From Gorsachius magnificus (Eukaryota > Chordata > Aves > Pelecaniformes > Ardeidae): a DNA stretch of 64,000 nucleotides. The stretch lies in the NCBI GenBank assembly GCA_034008185.1, contig CM067082.1:152913395-152977394 (forward strand). The letters run 5' to 3'. The notes under the pieces were generated by a model. That model saw only the letters and a program-made list of their open reading frames with translations, was not told the origin of the DNA and made no database searches. Of the stretch, positions 24,578-37,369 are shown piece by piece (the first letter of the stretch is position 1; the number at the start of each line of letters is the position of its first letter). A program made the position numbers and the translations under genes.

Positions 24578-24928
24578 TTGTTTGTCTGTTTAAATAGAGC
24601 TAGTTCATGTTATTTCTTGAAGAGTTGAGAGTTCTGCTTGTTTTCCTCTCCATAGCGATATTACGGAGATCAGACACCACCATGATGTCTACTGGAGGGC
24701 TGACAGAATCCAAAGGATGTTGCACCAACGTTTTCTCCATCCCTCCCCTCCCCTCCCCACCCGCTTGCATTCAGCTCTTTTGGAAATGCGAAGCGAAGAC
24801 CAAACAGCCAACACCTTTCAGACTCAGAAAAAAAACCCAGGGTCGTCTTTAGGCTGGGTGCTGCTGAAGACCTTATTGCCCTTCCAGGTCATTGATAAAC
24901 CACAGTGCTACTCATGTACTACAGGTAG

Positions 24929-24943
24929 AAAATAAATAAATAC
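24929..24943 (-). promoter_or_regulatory. CSRNP1: AU-rich element in the CSRNP1 3'UTR
   Basis: On the minus strand this reads overlapping ATTTA pentamers and the nonamer UUAUUUAUU (plus-strand 24931-24939). This is the classic binding pattern for AU-rich-element proteins that speed mRNA decay. It fits the immediate-early nature of CSRNP1, but AT-rich background alone could also produce it. Confidence 0.5.
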
Positions 24944-25602
24944 AGATATATTATGCAAAAAAAAAAAATGATTGTACACATAATACATCTGAGGTATTAC
25001 CAATTTAAATAAGGTTTCATGCTAGTTCAAGCTTCGGTGGCTAGTTATATTCTGGAATTTGCAATAAATAGATGAAGAATGATTATGTGTATAGTGTATG
25101 GATCTCTTCTGTAAACCTTGTCCGATTTAAACGTAAGAGCGTGTTGGGCTAACTCTTACGCAAACCACAAATTTTCACAATAAATAGAGCTTCAAAAAGT
25201 TGTCTTAAAAAGTTCCTGCAACACTGAAACATTTCTAGAAGGGGCTGTGTGTACGACTGGCAACATTAGCGAGGAGTATTTCTCAACAGGTCTTTTCATA
25301 CAAAACACAAGGAAATTCATACGTGAAAGTCTTTTTCCCTCCCTCCCCACCCCACCCCATCATGAAAGTTTAGAAATTTTTGCACAAACAGTGAGAGAAC
25401 TGATTGTAGCTGCAGTATGTCAAAACGTCCACGTTCTATAAAGACCAAAAATAGTTTGTTTGCTTAGAAAGTATTTTTGTTGTTGTCTTTTCCTCTTGTT
25501 TTTCGAGGAGCCCATCAGCCTTTTGGTGAAAGTTTGCCCGTCTGACTGTTCTTCATTTTTTCTTTCGGTGCTGGTCCTTCCCACCCCAGCCACGTGGGCA
25601 TT

Positions 25603-28600
25603 TCACACTTTCACCGTCTCCATCAGCGATGACTTGATAGCATCCTCCAAAAGTTGATTGTCTGTGAAAGGGGCTGGGGTTTCGGGGACGGATTCAGACA
25701 AACCGATGAGGGACTCCAAGAAACAGGAGCCCTGATCTCCAGCTTGCGGGAAACCAGGGAAATTAGGCAACTGAAACTGTAACGCTGAGAAGTTATCGAG
25801 GTTCTCGTACTCCTTTAAGGAGTTGTAAAGGGGTCCCAAGTTATAGTCCGAGAAGGACTGGAAGAAATCCAAGGAGTCAGAGGAAAGGCTGAGGTCGGCG
25901 TAGCTCTTGGAGCAGGGCTCGGCCGGGGATGAGGCGCAGCAGGACAGCCCATCGCACCGCGCATGGACAGCATCCTCCAGCAAACCTCCGCTGTCCTGGT
26001 TGGCATTCTCATCCAGGCACTCAGAGAGGTGAGACAAGTGGCCGGGGACAGGCTTGGCCTCACTGCCATGGTCCTCGATGAAGAAGTCGGCGGGGTGGAA
26101 GCAGCTCAGGTCATCCTGGCCGCGGCCACCCTCTTCCTCAGCATCCGAGTCATTGAAGTGGAGGATGCGTGCCAAGCCGTCGTCGTCCACGTCCGACTGG
26201 GACTTGTCGGAGGGGAGGCTCTCATAGGGCTCCTCCAGGTCCTCGCTGGGGTGGGAGGAGATGGAGGAGTCCGTCATGTCGCTGCTGCAGCTGTTCTCCC
26301 CCAGGGCCTCCAGGTCGGGGCTGAACTGGAAGGCGGGTGCCAGCGGCACGGCACGCTCCTCCAAAGACCCCTTCCCTGTCACTGCACATCCCAAGGGTGG
26401 GAGCCGCTCCCGAAAAGGGGGCTCGGCCTCCACCACTTTCTCACTGCTCTGCTGCTGCTTCTCCAGCTCCAGCTTCATGATGGTGTGGATGAAGTGGGTC
26501 TGCACGCGGGCCTGGTTGAATTCAATCCTGCCCTCGGTGTTGCCACAGCCGTCCTTGGTGCAGCCGCAGGGGAAGGAGGTGTGATCCATCTGGCATGGGG
26601 AGAAGCAGAGGTGGAGGGGTTAGGACTGAACTTGGCAGCACAAATTCAAAACCACCCATCCTGAGAAACCAAGTAACAGCTGGGGGTTTTAAAGCACACT
26701 TAAAAAAAAAAAAAAAAAAAAAAAAAAGACACCCTGCTCTTTTGAAAGTTTCTCATAAAATAGATTTCAGTACAGCTGAAGAAAATGAAAAGGTTCCAAA
26801 AAAAGCAAATATATCGCTCCAAAAGGAGACTAAGGGGGCAAACATGAGATTTTATATATTGCATCATGATATTTAATACCTGATCCATATCGTGAGCGTC
26901 TGCCCCTCAAGGAGATAAGGACAAATTGCTCAACAGGCACCTGAGGCACATTTACATCCCTGTTATCAGCAGCCGCTAGAGGGGAGCTGTGACACACACA
27001 TGAAGCACCCATCCTGTGCGCACCCACCCGCCTGTGCACACCCACCCCCCACCTGCAGCCACGGCATCGAGGGAGCGAGCGGCACCCAGAATAGGGAATA
27101 TGGCTTCCCAAAGACAGCTGGGCAGGCACCCGTGAAAAATAAATTAAAAAAATACAATAAGCTAATTGAATATAGAGGGATTATCCCACTTTGCAGGTGG
27201 TCTGCAGTGCTAGCTGTGGGCTGGCGCGCAGCTGACACTCCCACGTTCGCCTGAGCGTGCTGGGAGTTGTGATACACATCAAGGGGAAAAACAAAAACCA
27301 AAAACCAAAATAAAAGCAGGGGGAGGGGAAGAAATTGCAGCCTCGCGTGAGGAGTGAGCAGCTTTTGTTTGCCAAGACATTCCCACGTGGCCCGTCTCTA
27401 ACAGGAGACCGAGCAGGCACGGGTCTCGTGGGGATGGACGTGGCGAGCGCGTTCACGCTGCAGGCTCGGGCGCATCCCCACGGCTGCAGCGGCAGCGTGT
27501 GGATGGCTACAGATGTGATTTGGGAAGCGGGGGCTTTCAAGTAGCATCTCACAGCCTGGGGAGCATGCCTGAGAGCTTTTCTCAGCTGCTTCACTCCGAG
27601 CACAGGTGGGAACAGATGCATTTTACAAGCTGCTCTAACTCTGTCCCGCGTGCCCAAGCCCCCCCTTTGCTTTAATGTATGCATCAGCTGGAGCCACGGC
27701 TTCTCCCCCGTGCCCAGAGGCAAGGGCAGTACCTGACATTTAATGCCTGCCAAGCTGCAGCTGCAGGTCTCCGGGTCGCAGACCTCCTGGCAGTCGCAGC
27801 CGCAGTCCTCCCGGGACAGACGGATGTTGTGCAGCTCTCGCTTCTCTTCCTTGTCGATCTTCTTCACCCCCACGGCTTTCAGCAGAGCGCGCCTCTTCTT
27901 GGCAGGGTAGGGCTGGAGGAAGAAGCCGTCCTCCAGGTCCATGTTGCTGACGTCAATGTCATCGTCAGAGATGTCTTCGATAGTGAGCTGGTTGGCCTCC
28001 TCTGACTCCTTTGTGCCGTTCATAGTTAGCTGAGGGCAAAAAATGGGCAAAGCATTAGGGACCTGTTGGGAACACAGAGCCATCAGCACCCCCAGGTCAG
28101 GAGAAACAAGAAAGGAAAGATCTGCCCCCTCCATGGTGGCCAACCCCAGGACCAAAAATCTGTGTCAGAGCCCCCAAAGATGTGACAGACACCTGACGCG
28201 TGGAGTTCAGTGCCTTTTCCATCACTTTTCAAAAGTGGAGAACTGAGCTGAAAATCCCACACTGGAGCCTGTGTTTTCTGGAGACCTGAAAAGTGTTAAG
28301 GACAGATGCCCCCAGGTCTCAGAGAAGCTTCTACTAAAAAATGGCCATTAACTAACAGCATCCACCTGCTCCTCACCTAGCCCCATGCTCCTACTCACTT
28401 TCCATTTCAATGCTTCCAACTTCTCCTCTTTTAATTTCTCTTCGAGTTTCTCCCGACGAATGTTTTCCTGCTCCTTTGAAAACTCCGCTAACGTGAACTG
28501 CCGGGAGGAGCTGTGTTTGCTCACCATCCCCAGGGTACAGCCCCCGCGACTAGGCACGCTTGTGAACCCCTGGCAGCGTGGGAAGTAAAACACAGTGACC

Positions 28601-31185
28601 CGGTCAAACTCCACATTGTTCTTCTTTAGTCGCTTGGATTTCTTCAGGATAGACGTGGCTAATAATGGAGGAAGAAAAAAAAAAAAAAAAAAGCACAAAG
28701 TCAGTACTGCCATCCTGCAGACAGGAGAGAACTATTACAAACAGGCTGTAAATATCACAAACAGGCAGGACTTGCAATTACTCTCTCAACAGGGACCTGA
28801 CGGGACAAGGTTACAACATCGCTTGATGGCTTCTAGTGTTTTAGGTTCCAACACTTCAAAGGCGGGATGAGGATGGAGAGGAAACTGAGCCAAGTGCCAA
28901 CGCATCAGAGGCACCGATCAGATTCACCCTAAGAAACGGCTGCCGCTTCTCCTTCCCGCTTGACTTCCTCCAAGAAACACACATTTGCTTATTCTTCACG
29001 TGCGGCAGAGCGTAACGAACAAGCAGCAAACCACCCTATGTGCCTGCCTTGCTCTAAACCCAAGCAACCTGCCCCATGTTCGGGAGCTCGCGGGTGGCTC
29101 CCGGGATGCCGGAGCACCAACACCCCAGCGCTGCGTGGCTCCAGCTTTTGTGGCCGGGCAGAGAACAGCCCAAACGGCTGTTTTCTGTTTTTCTGGTACT
29201 TCCTTTCACCATCCACTGGGAGGAACTACGAATCTATAGTTTATTCTCAAGAGACTCATTTGAGAGCAGCTGCAAAGATGTTACTCTTTATGCAGGTGAC
29301 CCCAGGGTAAACATGGCAACACATTACTCTGGTTTATCTTAAACTGCTGAAACACGCTACACACCATTTAAAGCAGAGCCTCTCTAGAGATACCTAGCTC
29401 TGCACATTCGCACGTGCAAACGTAGCAGATGGAGGCGGACTAATTAGCCAGGACAGTTTCAGAGTCAATGAGTTTCCACGAATGTAGCTGGGCATGGAAA
29501 GCAAAGCAAAACTCAGCGGTACTGGGTTACAGAGCTGCTTTTTCTGCTGCCTGAGCATGGGAGTCAGCTACGCGCAAATTTGGTGGCGGGGTTTTTTTGG
29601 TTCTATTCTCTGCTGGTGCATGGATGGCTTGGTTGCCACCATAGAGAATATGGGGGAAAAAACCCAACCCTGAAGAGCTGGGATCAGAGCCCCACTCTTC
29701 GGCCGGCAGAGCCACAGGCAGCCCCACTGCAGGCAGGCAACCAAAAGTACTGGTGAAAACCCAAGGGGTTTGGCTGGCCCCGAGGGCTGGGAAAGTGCAA
29801 GACCGGACAGTTAGCTGCACCCACATTTCACAAGTCTCACTTGCCAAAATACAGCGTTTCAGTTTCATATGGAAGAAAAAAAAAAAAAAAAGTGTTCACC
29901 CAGCTGCGTCAGCAGCTTCTGCTAAATAGCTGAGGGTTTCACACTGGGCTCTGCAGTCGCTTTGATGATATCTTTGCACTGCGCGTTGCATTTTCATAAT
30001 AACCTTGACTCAATCTTCTAAAACATTAGCTCTTTATCAAAAGGCAAGTTAACCACCGCGATCATCTATCGGCTGAGCTGCTGCACTTTGGCATTTGCTT
30101 CTCCCTCCCCGCACCCCCCCCCTCCGAAATTGTTTTCCCATTCCTGACCCTTTTCCAATTGAGCCAGAGAATACAAAAAGTTCATTGTTTTGTCACAAAA
30201 CCTGGGAAGACAAGCAAGAATGAGACTCTTTATTATTACAAGACTTCTAAAGCCTTTTCAGACCACTGCGTGTTTGTGTATGTCTGCTAAGTGGACCTTA
30301 ACTGCTATATACAGTGGGCGTCCAGTATAATTTACTAGGTCAGACTATTTCTCCTCTGTGAAGATGTTCCCCTATTGTATTTCTTTATTTTTCCCTTCGC
30401 ATGGCAGATAAAGGATTTTACAACATTGTCTTCTGTGTGTTTTCCTAAAAGCTCTCAAAACTGATATTGCTGGGAAAACAAAATAGCATTTATCTGTACC
30501 AGCAGCAGAGGCAATGTCAAACATGTCATGTTCTTTGGCAAAGTACCCAACCTACGTAGAAAACGGGTTCTGAAATGGTAATTACGCTAATAATTTTTTT
30601 AAAACAGTGTTTGCTGTCCGTTTAGTCATTGCCTATGGAATAGCTTGACAGTGGATTGAGGGGTGGTGGGACAGTCCTACGGCACTGGCTTGGAGGCACC
30701 TGCATGTCTCCTCACAGCCAGGTCTTTGGGTTTCTAGTCCTGGTAATTTGAACTTCAACAAAAACGTTATAAAGGAATGATAAATGCTGGGAGGAAGAGC
30801 TGAGGAAGACTACACTGAAGATGCTGGCCGACTATAAAACTGAGATAAATTGGTGTAGTGACAGGGAGCTGGTGTTAGGGCCGCTGCCACCCCTGAAGGC
30901 GTGCTCCAAGGGGGTCTCTGCACGGACAGAGGTGACAACCCACCACCACACTACAAAAACACCCGTGCGTGGGCACGTCTGATCCCAGGAAAGGGGCTGC
31001 CAGAGATACTCACGGGTGAAGCTGGGCGTTAAGGCAGAGCTGGGCTTGGGATCTCCGTGGGAGCTCTCCTCATCCGACTCCCAGCCCGAGGATGCTGAGG
31101 AGGAGAGGGGGGAGCAGGAAGAGGAAGAGCAGTAGGTGCTGTCATCCCCCAGCTCTTCGTACTTCCTTTTCAATACCCCGCTCAT
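25603..31185 (-). CDS. CSRNP1: CSRNP1 (AXUD1), cysteine/serine-rich nuclear protein 1
   Basis: This is a nuclear transcription regulator of the CSRNP family; mammalian CSRNP1 is induced by AXIN1 and binds AGAGTG-type sites. Coding parts on the minus strand are 31185-31014, 28658-28399, 28029-27733 and 26589-25603. All splice sites are GT-AG and the joined frame gives 571 residues, against 589 in human. The start '[12 protein letters not shown]' is followed by a Ser-rich acidic stretch (residues 17-43). '[17 protein letters not shown]', in the exon at 28399-28658, is the CSRNP1 form of the conserved N-terminal domain. Basic clusters at 63-70 and 188-191 (KKRR) could be nuclear localisation signals. 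A Cys-rich segment (about 219-260, 'CGCDC', '[10 protein letters not shown]', 'FPCGC') is split by the last intron. The C-terminal part has '[10 protein letters not shown]', 'LDENANQD' and ends 'SLMETVKV', matching CSRNP1 and not CSRNP2 or CSRNP3. The intron of 2.4 kb at 28659-31013 and the others hold no recognised gene. Confidence 0.97.
26702..26727. repeat. Poly(A) run of 26 in the last CSRNP1 intron
   Basis: A pure A run, which is T on the transcribed strand, about 110 bp before the acceptor of the last coding exon. It is probably too far away to be the polypyrimidine tract. Confidence 0.9.
28675..28692 (-). repeat. CSRNP1: Poly(T) tract (transcribed strand) at a CSRNP1 acceptor
   Basis: Eighteen T residues on the minus strand lie just before 'CTTCCTCCATTATTAG' and the exon start at 28658. 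They probably serve as part of the polypyrimidine tract of that acceptor. Confidence 0.8.
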
Positions 31186-31209
31186 GGTGATGCTGTAATT
31201 TTCATATAA
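31186..31209 (-). other. CSRNP1: CSRNP1 5'UTR part of the first coding exon
   Basis: On the minus strand 'TTGTTTTCCAG' ends at 31210 as a strong splice acceptor. It is followed by 24 nt of leader and the ATG at 31185-31183 in good context ('ATCACCATGA'). This shows that at least one non-coding exon lies upstream, at higher coordinates. Confidence 0.85.
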
Positions 31210-34200
31210 CTGGAAAACAAACGAGAAAAGCGAAATAAAGTGAGGGAAATACTGACAGCTTCTGGTGATGAGCGGGATGGCTTTAACCCCCAGCAAAACC
31301 ACCAGGTCCACCTGGCCATGCAGGTGCGATTCCCAAAAAGTGCTCTCCCCCAAAACTCCACACCTCGCTACCCTCACTGCGCACACCTGCTGCAGAAAAC
31401 CTGACTATCACCGACAGCAAACTGTCCGGAAACCAATCTAATCAACCCAAATGTTTATCAAACACTAAGTATTACATTTTGCTTACTAATTCTTTTATGT
31501 TAACTCCTCACCCAGATCACTTTCTATGCAGTTACAGCTTTAACGTCTTGCTAATTACAAAAAGAAGCCAGTTTGCAGAGAACAATCTGTTGGCATGATT
31601 TACTTGCTACAGCCCCCTGGGGAAACAGACTTATTAAATGAAGCACTGAAACACAAATATATCAACTGTGAAGAACAGCCCTTCTCCTCACGGTGCCTTT
31701 CATAGGCAGTCCCCCATTCAATAAGCTATTCTTGTTTAGGCTGGGTTATGTATCAAGCATAGTAGCAATTAAAAACAACACAGCTAATTAAAAACAAAGG
31801 AGCTCTGTACTTGCCTAATTCCTAAATTTTCTGCATGCTATTCCCTTGCTCATCTAAAAAAAAAAAAAAAAAAAAAGAACAAAAAAACCCCAACTTTGCT
31901 GCATGTTTTAACCTTTGCTTTCAGAAAGTTTGTGGGGTTTTTGTCTCCCGAAATTGCGCAAAAGCGACACACTTCGCCTATGATAGGCTAATGCATATCA
32001 GAGCCCACCAAACCTGGGATGCTCTTGCATAGACGACGTACTGTTTCCCCTTTTAGATGCTGGCAACACTGTACCAGATGCCCCTGCTTCTGCAGAAGTC
32101 ACTGCCAGCTTATTTCGAAGCCAGTGAGCCAAAACCAAAGCTGAGAACCAGGCTGCTGCCGGAGGACTGACTTGCTTTGACCCCATCCCACTGGGCTGTA
32201 AGGCACAACCCACGGTGGGAGAGATGCAGCCCCAGCCCACAAACTCCCTCCAGCAAGGAGGGATGCTGCCAGCCATCCCAGTGCTTCAATAAAACCAGAA
32301 CTATCGGGCAAAACCTAAAGCATCCCTGCAATTTGGATGACACCAGGATACTTCAGACACAGACAGCCCCAGGACGGTGACAGCGCAGGTAGGGGGGTGC
32401 CAGACACCCGCTCCCCATCCCCTCCCACCAGCTGAAACTCCTCCACCGGCCAAATTTGTTCTTTCTAACCGTAGCACTTTCTCACCCTCTTTTGCATGTC
32501 TGAAGTTAATTTAAGTCTCTGAAAAAAACAAAAAAAACCAAAAAAAAACCAAAACAAAACCAAACCAACCCCAAACCCAAAAGCAACAAAAAACCACCAA
32601 ACCTGCACTCCTGACAGCCCTGAGCGGGCGGCACAGAAACCACGCTGGCTTCAAAACCTCCTCACGATGGGATTTTCAATATCTCGACAGCGCCGCACAG
32701 TAACACGTAATGGGATGGGAGCACACGCGGTGCCTTCAAAGCCCTACGCCAGCCCATGTTAATTATGTTTACCAACAGCTTCCCAGGAGACAATAGTCCC
32801 CTAAAAGGTCAAAAAAAATCCCAGGATGAAGCCGTCCCTCAGCCTGAAGAAGTTAATCGTTCACTGCAACGCGCGCCTATGGGGCTGCTGCATCCCCGAC
32901 AGCCCCCCGAACCTACGGGCTGGGGAGAGGCAATCCCCTCCATCCCTCCTCCTCCTCCTCCTCCGCCCCGGAGCTGCAGGTGGTTTTGCCATGGAGGAGT
33001 TGTTGGTTTTTTGGCCTTAATTGGAAACAGATGGGGAGAAGGTAGATTTGGCCACCCTCCAGCCCCAGCAGCACATGTCCTACCTGACACCTGGATTAAC
33101 CCCTTTCCTGCCTGCACGAGCTCGCAGGCAGCCACGATGCCCAAACCAGCTACCTGCATTTATTTTTATTAATTTTTTTCTTTTGTGTGCCTTCTGCTCT
33201 GTCTCACATTTGCTTTAAGAAGCAACCAGCAGCAAAGACCCCCTCCAAATCCATGGCAGAGATCTGAATCAAAGACTGGGAGGTTTGCTCATACCAGCTG
33301 ACCCCATTGTCCACCTGGAGCAGCCAAAAACCTTGCAAAGAAAACCCCACACGTGGCTTCAAAGAGCATCAGTTCGTGCCACAGAGCAGCTGCTCGCTGC
33401 TCCAAAGGACACCTCTGATGTTGCCAGTGAAGGATGCAACTGTCTAGCCAAGGGAGGGAGAAACCAGCTCCCCAAAAAGCCCGTAGGACACATCCAGCGG
33501 CAAATGACCTCGGGTGCTGACCACAGCCAAGCCTCGTGGGAGACACCGGAGGGCGGTGGAGCAGCTAAGGTCAGACCACTGAAAAGGGGATAACTCCCAG
33601 GTTTGGACCACACACAAACCAAAAACCCCACACGGCATCCACTCCTGCTGGGATTTACCTGGTCTGCAGGGCTCCCCAAGAAGCGAGAGGGTGGACATTG
33701 CGACGTCCACAGAGATGCAGCCCGGATGCTCAGGTCGCCTTCAAACCCAACAGTGCCCATCATGAGCCGCACCGCCTCCCCCCCAAACCACACAGCGAGA
33801 AAAAAACGAAGTGTTTTCCTCAAGCGAGCGAACTGAATTAACACAAACACCAAGCCAGAGCCAAGGCAAGCTGCATATAAGATGGTGCAATTTTTTTTTT
33901 TTTTTTTTTTTTTAAATACTCTCATCGCTGCTCAGCCACGTCTGGCAGAAGGATGAAGGGAGGTGTCTGCATCTCCCATCTACGAGAATAAGCCAAGTGC
34001 ACAGACAAAAACCACCTCTGGCATGCTGTCTGCTTCAAAACACCTATTGTTTTGTTAATGCAAAGTAGGTGTCGTGCAAACGTGATTCTCAACTAATGGG
34101 AAAAAGCTGGTGAACCTGTTGCCCACCAGCCAAAACACATTAATTTTCCCCTGTAACGCCTTCCCCCTCTTTGCTGATTTATGGCTGCGACGTTTTCCAG

Positions 34201-35637
34201 GTCAAGTTTTCAGTTCCTCAGGAGCTGTATGCGATGTAGCGGAGCTGCCCCCATTGGTGTCTACTTGTATCCACCCCCAAAAAAACCCTCAGGTGGGGGT
34301 TTTGCTGTCAAGGCAAAGACGATCCTCTCCTCCCCTCCTTGCCTCGGCACTTGGGAGCAGAACCCACGCCTGCGATTTGGATGCCGCCTTGAAAGCCGTG
34401 TCGCCGAAACCGCTGGCCGCTCAAGTCAAAAAAACCCAGAGGCCAATTCAGACACAGCGAGCATATTTTAATTGCAGTAATTCTGCAAGTAATCTTAAAT
34501 CCACATTGATGTCTTACAAAGAAGTCACAAAAATGCTCACAGCAGCATAACCCCCCCATATATATATATATATGTGCTTGCCATTGCAAATCTCTGCAGG
34601 CACCACTGAGCACAGGATTTTACCACCTTCTCCTTCTCTTTTTTTTTTTTTTTTTTACATAACCTGAAATAAAATAATCCTATCTTCCTTTTAGTTGCCA
34701 AAAAAGACATTCTGTTCTTGGCTAAGACTTCTTACTCATCTATTTTACTGAAAACAGCTTTTGGAACAAGTACATAATGCAATGGATCAAACCCGCAGGA
34801 ATTCCTCTCTGGCACCAGAACTCCCACTATCCTGGGAATACTTTCTAACAAATATTTAGCCCAGATGTGCATTCCTTTCTTTTTCTCTCCCTCCTTTTTT
34901 TTTTTTTTTTTTTAAAAAGCATTAAAGTTTGGGTGAGGGGAGCGGGGGGATGGCTGTCTAGTTGGGGGGGAAGGGAATCGAATCTGCAATGTCCCATTTC
35001 TGGTACTCTGCAAGTTGCAGGGTAAAGCCCTAATACACTGGAATGCGAGGAATTAATGTTTTAACTATCCTCCTCTTGGACGACGTCTCAACAGTAAATA
35101 TTTCAAGTAATTCAGATTTAAGAAGGTTTGGCATTTGTTTAGCCAAGCGCAGAGGAAGGCAACTAAAACCCCTACCAACGTCCAGTCAGTCTATTTATAA
35201 GAGACTGCACAAAGAGGCATCCTGGCTTTGTGCAGAAGCGTGCGGAGACGTTTCGGCGTTGTATTTTGAGGCTGTATAGGTGCTTTGCAGGGGGCAGGGG
35301 CACGCAGCGGTGCAAGCGAGGCAAAGGAAGCTTCTCCCAGCAAGTCCAGCGGCTGCGCCTGCTTGCGCCACAACTCCCGTGGTATCGCGGGAGAACACCT
35401 ACGAGCAAGGGTATTTTAAATTTTGGGGTTTCTGTCGGTGGAGCATCCTAAAGAATGGAAGGACGCCAAATCTGTGCATGAGCTACTGGAAGCAAACTTT
35501 CTTCTGCAAAGCAATTTGGGTAAAACCAAAAAAAAAAAAAAACCCAACCCCCAAACCTCAGTGCAATGCACTAGAAGTATTTCTTTTCCAGTGGCTTTTT
35601 GAGCCGGTTTGCTGACTTTACAAGCGCAGTCGCCTAC
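31210..35637 (-). other. Probable first intron of CSRNP1, no gene recognised
   Basis: This region follows from the splice acceptor at 31210 if the first exon lies near 35.7 kb or in the CpG island. It holds poly(A)/poly(T) runs (31857-31876, about 33891-33913, about 34640-34657, about 34898-34913), an A/C-rich simple stretch (32521-32600) and a TA microsatellite (34558-34573). No exon with a recognisable product is seen. Confidence 0.6.
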
Positions 35638-35775
35638 CTGCAGCCCAGGAAGCCAAGGTGGACTTTTCCCGGCGCACCGGGACGAGGGCTCCGGCGCCAG
35701 GAGCCAGTTAACAACTTTGCTGAGCCGTGAGTCAGAGCAGCTCCCGCTCCCTCCCCCAGAGCCACGGTGGCTGTG
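35638..35775 (-). other. CSRNP1: Candidate non-coding first exon of CSRNP1
   Basis: Read on the minus strand, a CpG-containing segment ends in 'GGCTGCAG' followed by 'GTAGGC', a good splice donor, at 35638. A TATA-like 'TTTTTAAAAC' lies near 35801-35810, about 30 bp before a possible start at about 35775. An AP-1 site (TGAGTCA, 35728-35734) lies inside. The distance of 4.4 kb to the acceptor at 31210 is plausible. There is no transcript evidence. The CpG island at 37.4-38.2 kb is the alternative. Confidence 0.3.
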
Positions 35776-37369
35776 CAGGTCTAGCAGGAGTAAATATTAG
35801 TTTTAAAAACATCACTGCATATTTTAGCCAGGTATGGCTCCGAACGCGACTCACGGAGCAAACCTGGGCGAGTTTTTGGAGTCGGTGTTTATTTGCACGC
35901 CGCTGCTTATTGCAGGTCAGGAGACCTTGGTGCAAGTATCGCCAAAAACTGGTTCGGAGCTGAGCTTCCCCTTTAGCTATCCCAGATATTTGATGTCTAC
36001 TAGCAGCAGCGATTCCAGTAACGCCTCTGGGTTACTTAATAATCACTGCGCTATCAAAACTGATTCATTGCTTGTTCATTTAACTATTTTAATTCTATGC
36101 ATATTTACTTAAGTGGTTTCCCCAGCGCCGCTGTGACAGCTTCCACAATGACAACAGTTCCCAATTTCAGGGCTGACCAGGGCCAAAGCGAGCGGGATTA
36201 TCCCACCGGGACCCTCCGGGGGGACGGTCCTGCGCGTGTTCCCAGCCATGCAAGCTGTGCTTTCCAGTTCAGACCAGATTATTTTCACCCAGCTGGGTCT
36301 AAGGTTTCATAACCTTGCTCCGGTTAAAAATAGCCTCTGCCTACTATGCAACAGCAAAGTACCCCGTGCCGGCGAGGAGGAGCATGAATCAGTTCGTAGC
36401 ACCACGAGTTTATTCTCCTGCCAGAGACCGAACAGGCGAAACACCTTTCCCGGGAAGAGCATCAGAAGCATTTACTCCATCTACTAATTTTCAGAAGGCC
36501 ACAAAGAAAAAAGGCTTTTCAAGATTTTTCTATCGAGCCCTTATTCCTCGCTGACAGCTTGAAAGGTAAATAAGAAACATTAGCAAATACATTAAAGGTT
36601 ATCTGACACGGCCCAGATGAAACGAGGTTCTGAGGTACTCAGCGCAGATTGTGCTGTAATAAATACGAAAACAGCAAAGTGTGCTTTGTCTAGGAAAATC
36701 CTCTATTTGATTACACCTCATGAATAATTCACACCAGGTTTCCATATTTGTCCTCCTGTAGGTACACGCTGTGCATTACCTTGCCTGCTATATATACGCA
36801 CGCATTTCCTGCGCTGAATTATTAAAGGCTCGCCGGGAGCTGCAGTCTCTCCACGCGGAGAACAAACGTGCCATCCCGAAAATACACACACACACCCCCC
36901 CACACCCCCAAACCTTGACGGGCATCATCTGCAAACTACTCGCAAAGGGCGGGGGGGGGACCAAAAAAAATAATAATAATATGGGGGGGGGGAAAAAATT
37001 GCTGATGAGTTCGCTGTAACAAATGAGAAGACTTTGAGGTTTGTAAATGGCCGGGAGGGTTTTCTCTCCATCCCACCGAGGCGTTGTCATTCCAGGCGCT
37101 GGAGAGGCAGGGCTGCTTTAGGAAAGGGCTGTCCCTATGTGTCAGCCTCTTCCTACAGCGACATTATGTAACTCGGAGGTGACAGACGCTTCGGGGGATG
37201 CCGGGGGGGTGGGGGGGCAAAAAAAAAAAAAAAAAAAAAAACCAAACCGCACTGAGAGAACTTATTAGTTTGTGGGGGTTTTCTCCTTTTTTTTTTTCTT
37301 TTTCCCAAACGCGCGGTAAAAACCCCGATTTTTTTTTTTTTTTTTTTTTTTCATTTCAGGAGGCGGCGG
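35776..37369. other. Upstream or intronic region of CSRNP1, low-complexity runs
   Basis: No gene is recognised. CpG density is raised in patches (35.86-36.25 kb). Long homopolymers are concentrated at 36.94-37.35 kb: G runs at 36950 and 36990, about 22 A at 37220, then T runs near 37290 and 37330-37351. These make the assembly here less certain. Confidence 0.55.

Larger units (their letters stand above)
22640..25602 (-). other. CSRNP1: CSRNP1 3' untranslated region
   Basis: This is the stretch between the CSRNP1 stop codon (25603-25605) and the poly(A) signal at 22655-22660 on the minus strand. It is AT-rich, holds no gene-like frame, and contains several ATTTA motifs and AT microsatellites. 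The length of about 2.9 kb assumes that no earlier poly(A) site is used; I saw no other clear AATAAA on the minus strand in it. AU-rich 3'UTRs fit a rapidly turned-over, immediate-early type message. Confidence 0.7.

Noticed and set aside
25963..26664. 233-codon plus-strand frame
   Set aside because: It lies antisense to the last coding exon of CSRNP1 and is a shadow caused by GC-biased codons there.
27181..28155. 324-codon minus-strand frame as a separate protein
   Set aside because: Only 27733-28029 is CSRNP1 coding. The frame runs through intron sequence on both sides, past a clear acceptor and donor.
30832..31386. 184-codon minus-strand frame with an upstream ATG
   Set aside because: Only residues from the ATG at 31185 to 31014 are real CSRNP1 coding sequence. 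The rest reads into the introns on both sides, as the acceptor at 31210 and donor at 31014 show.
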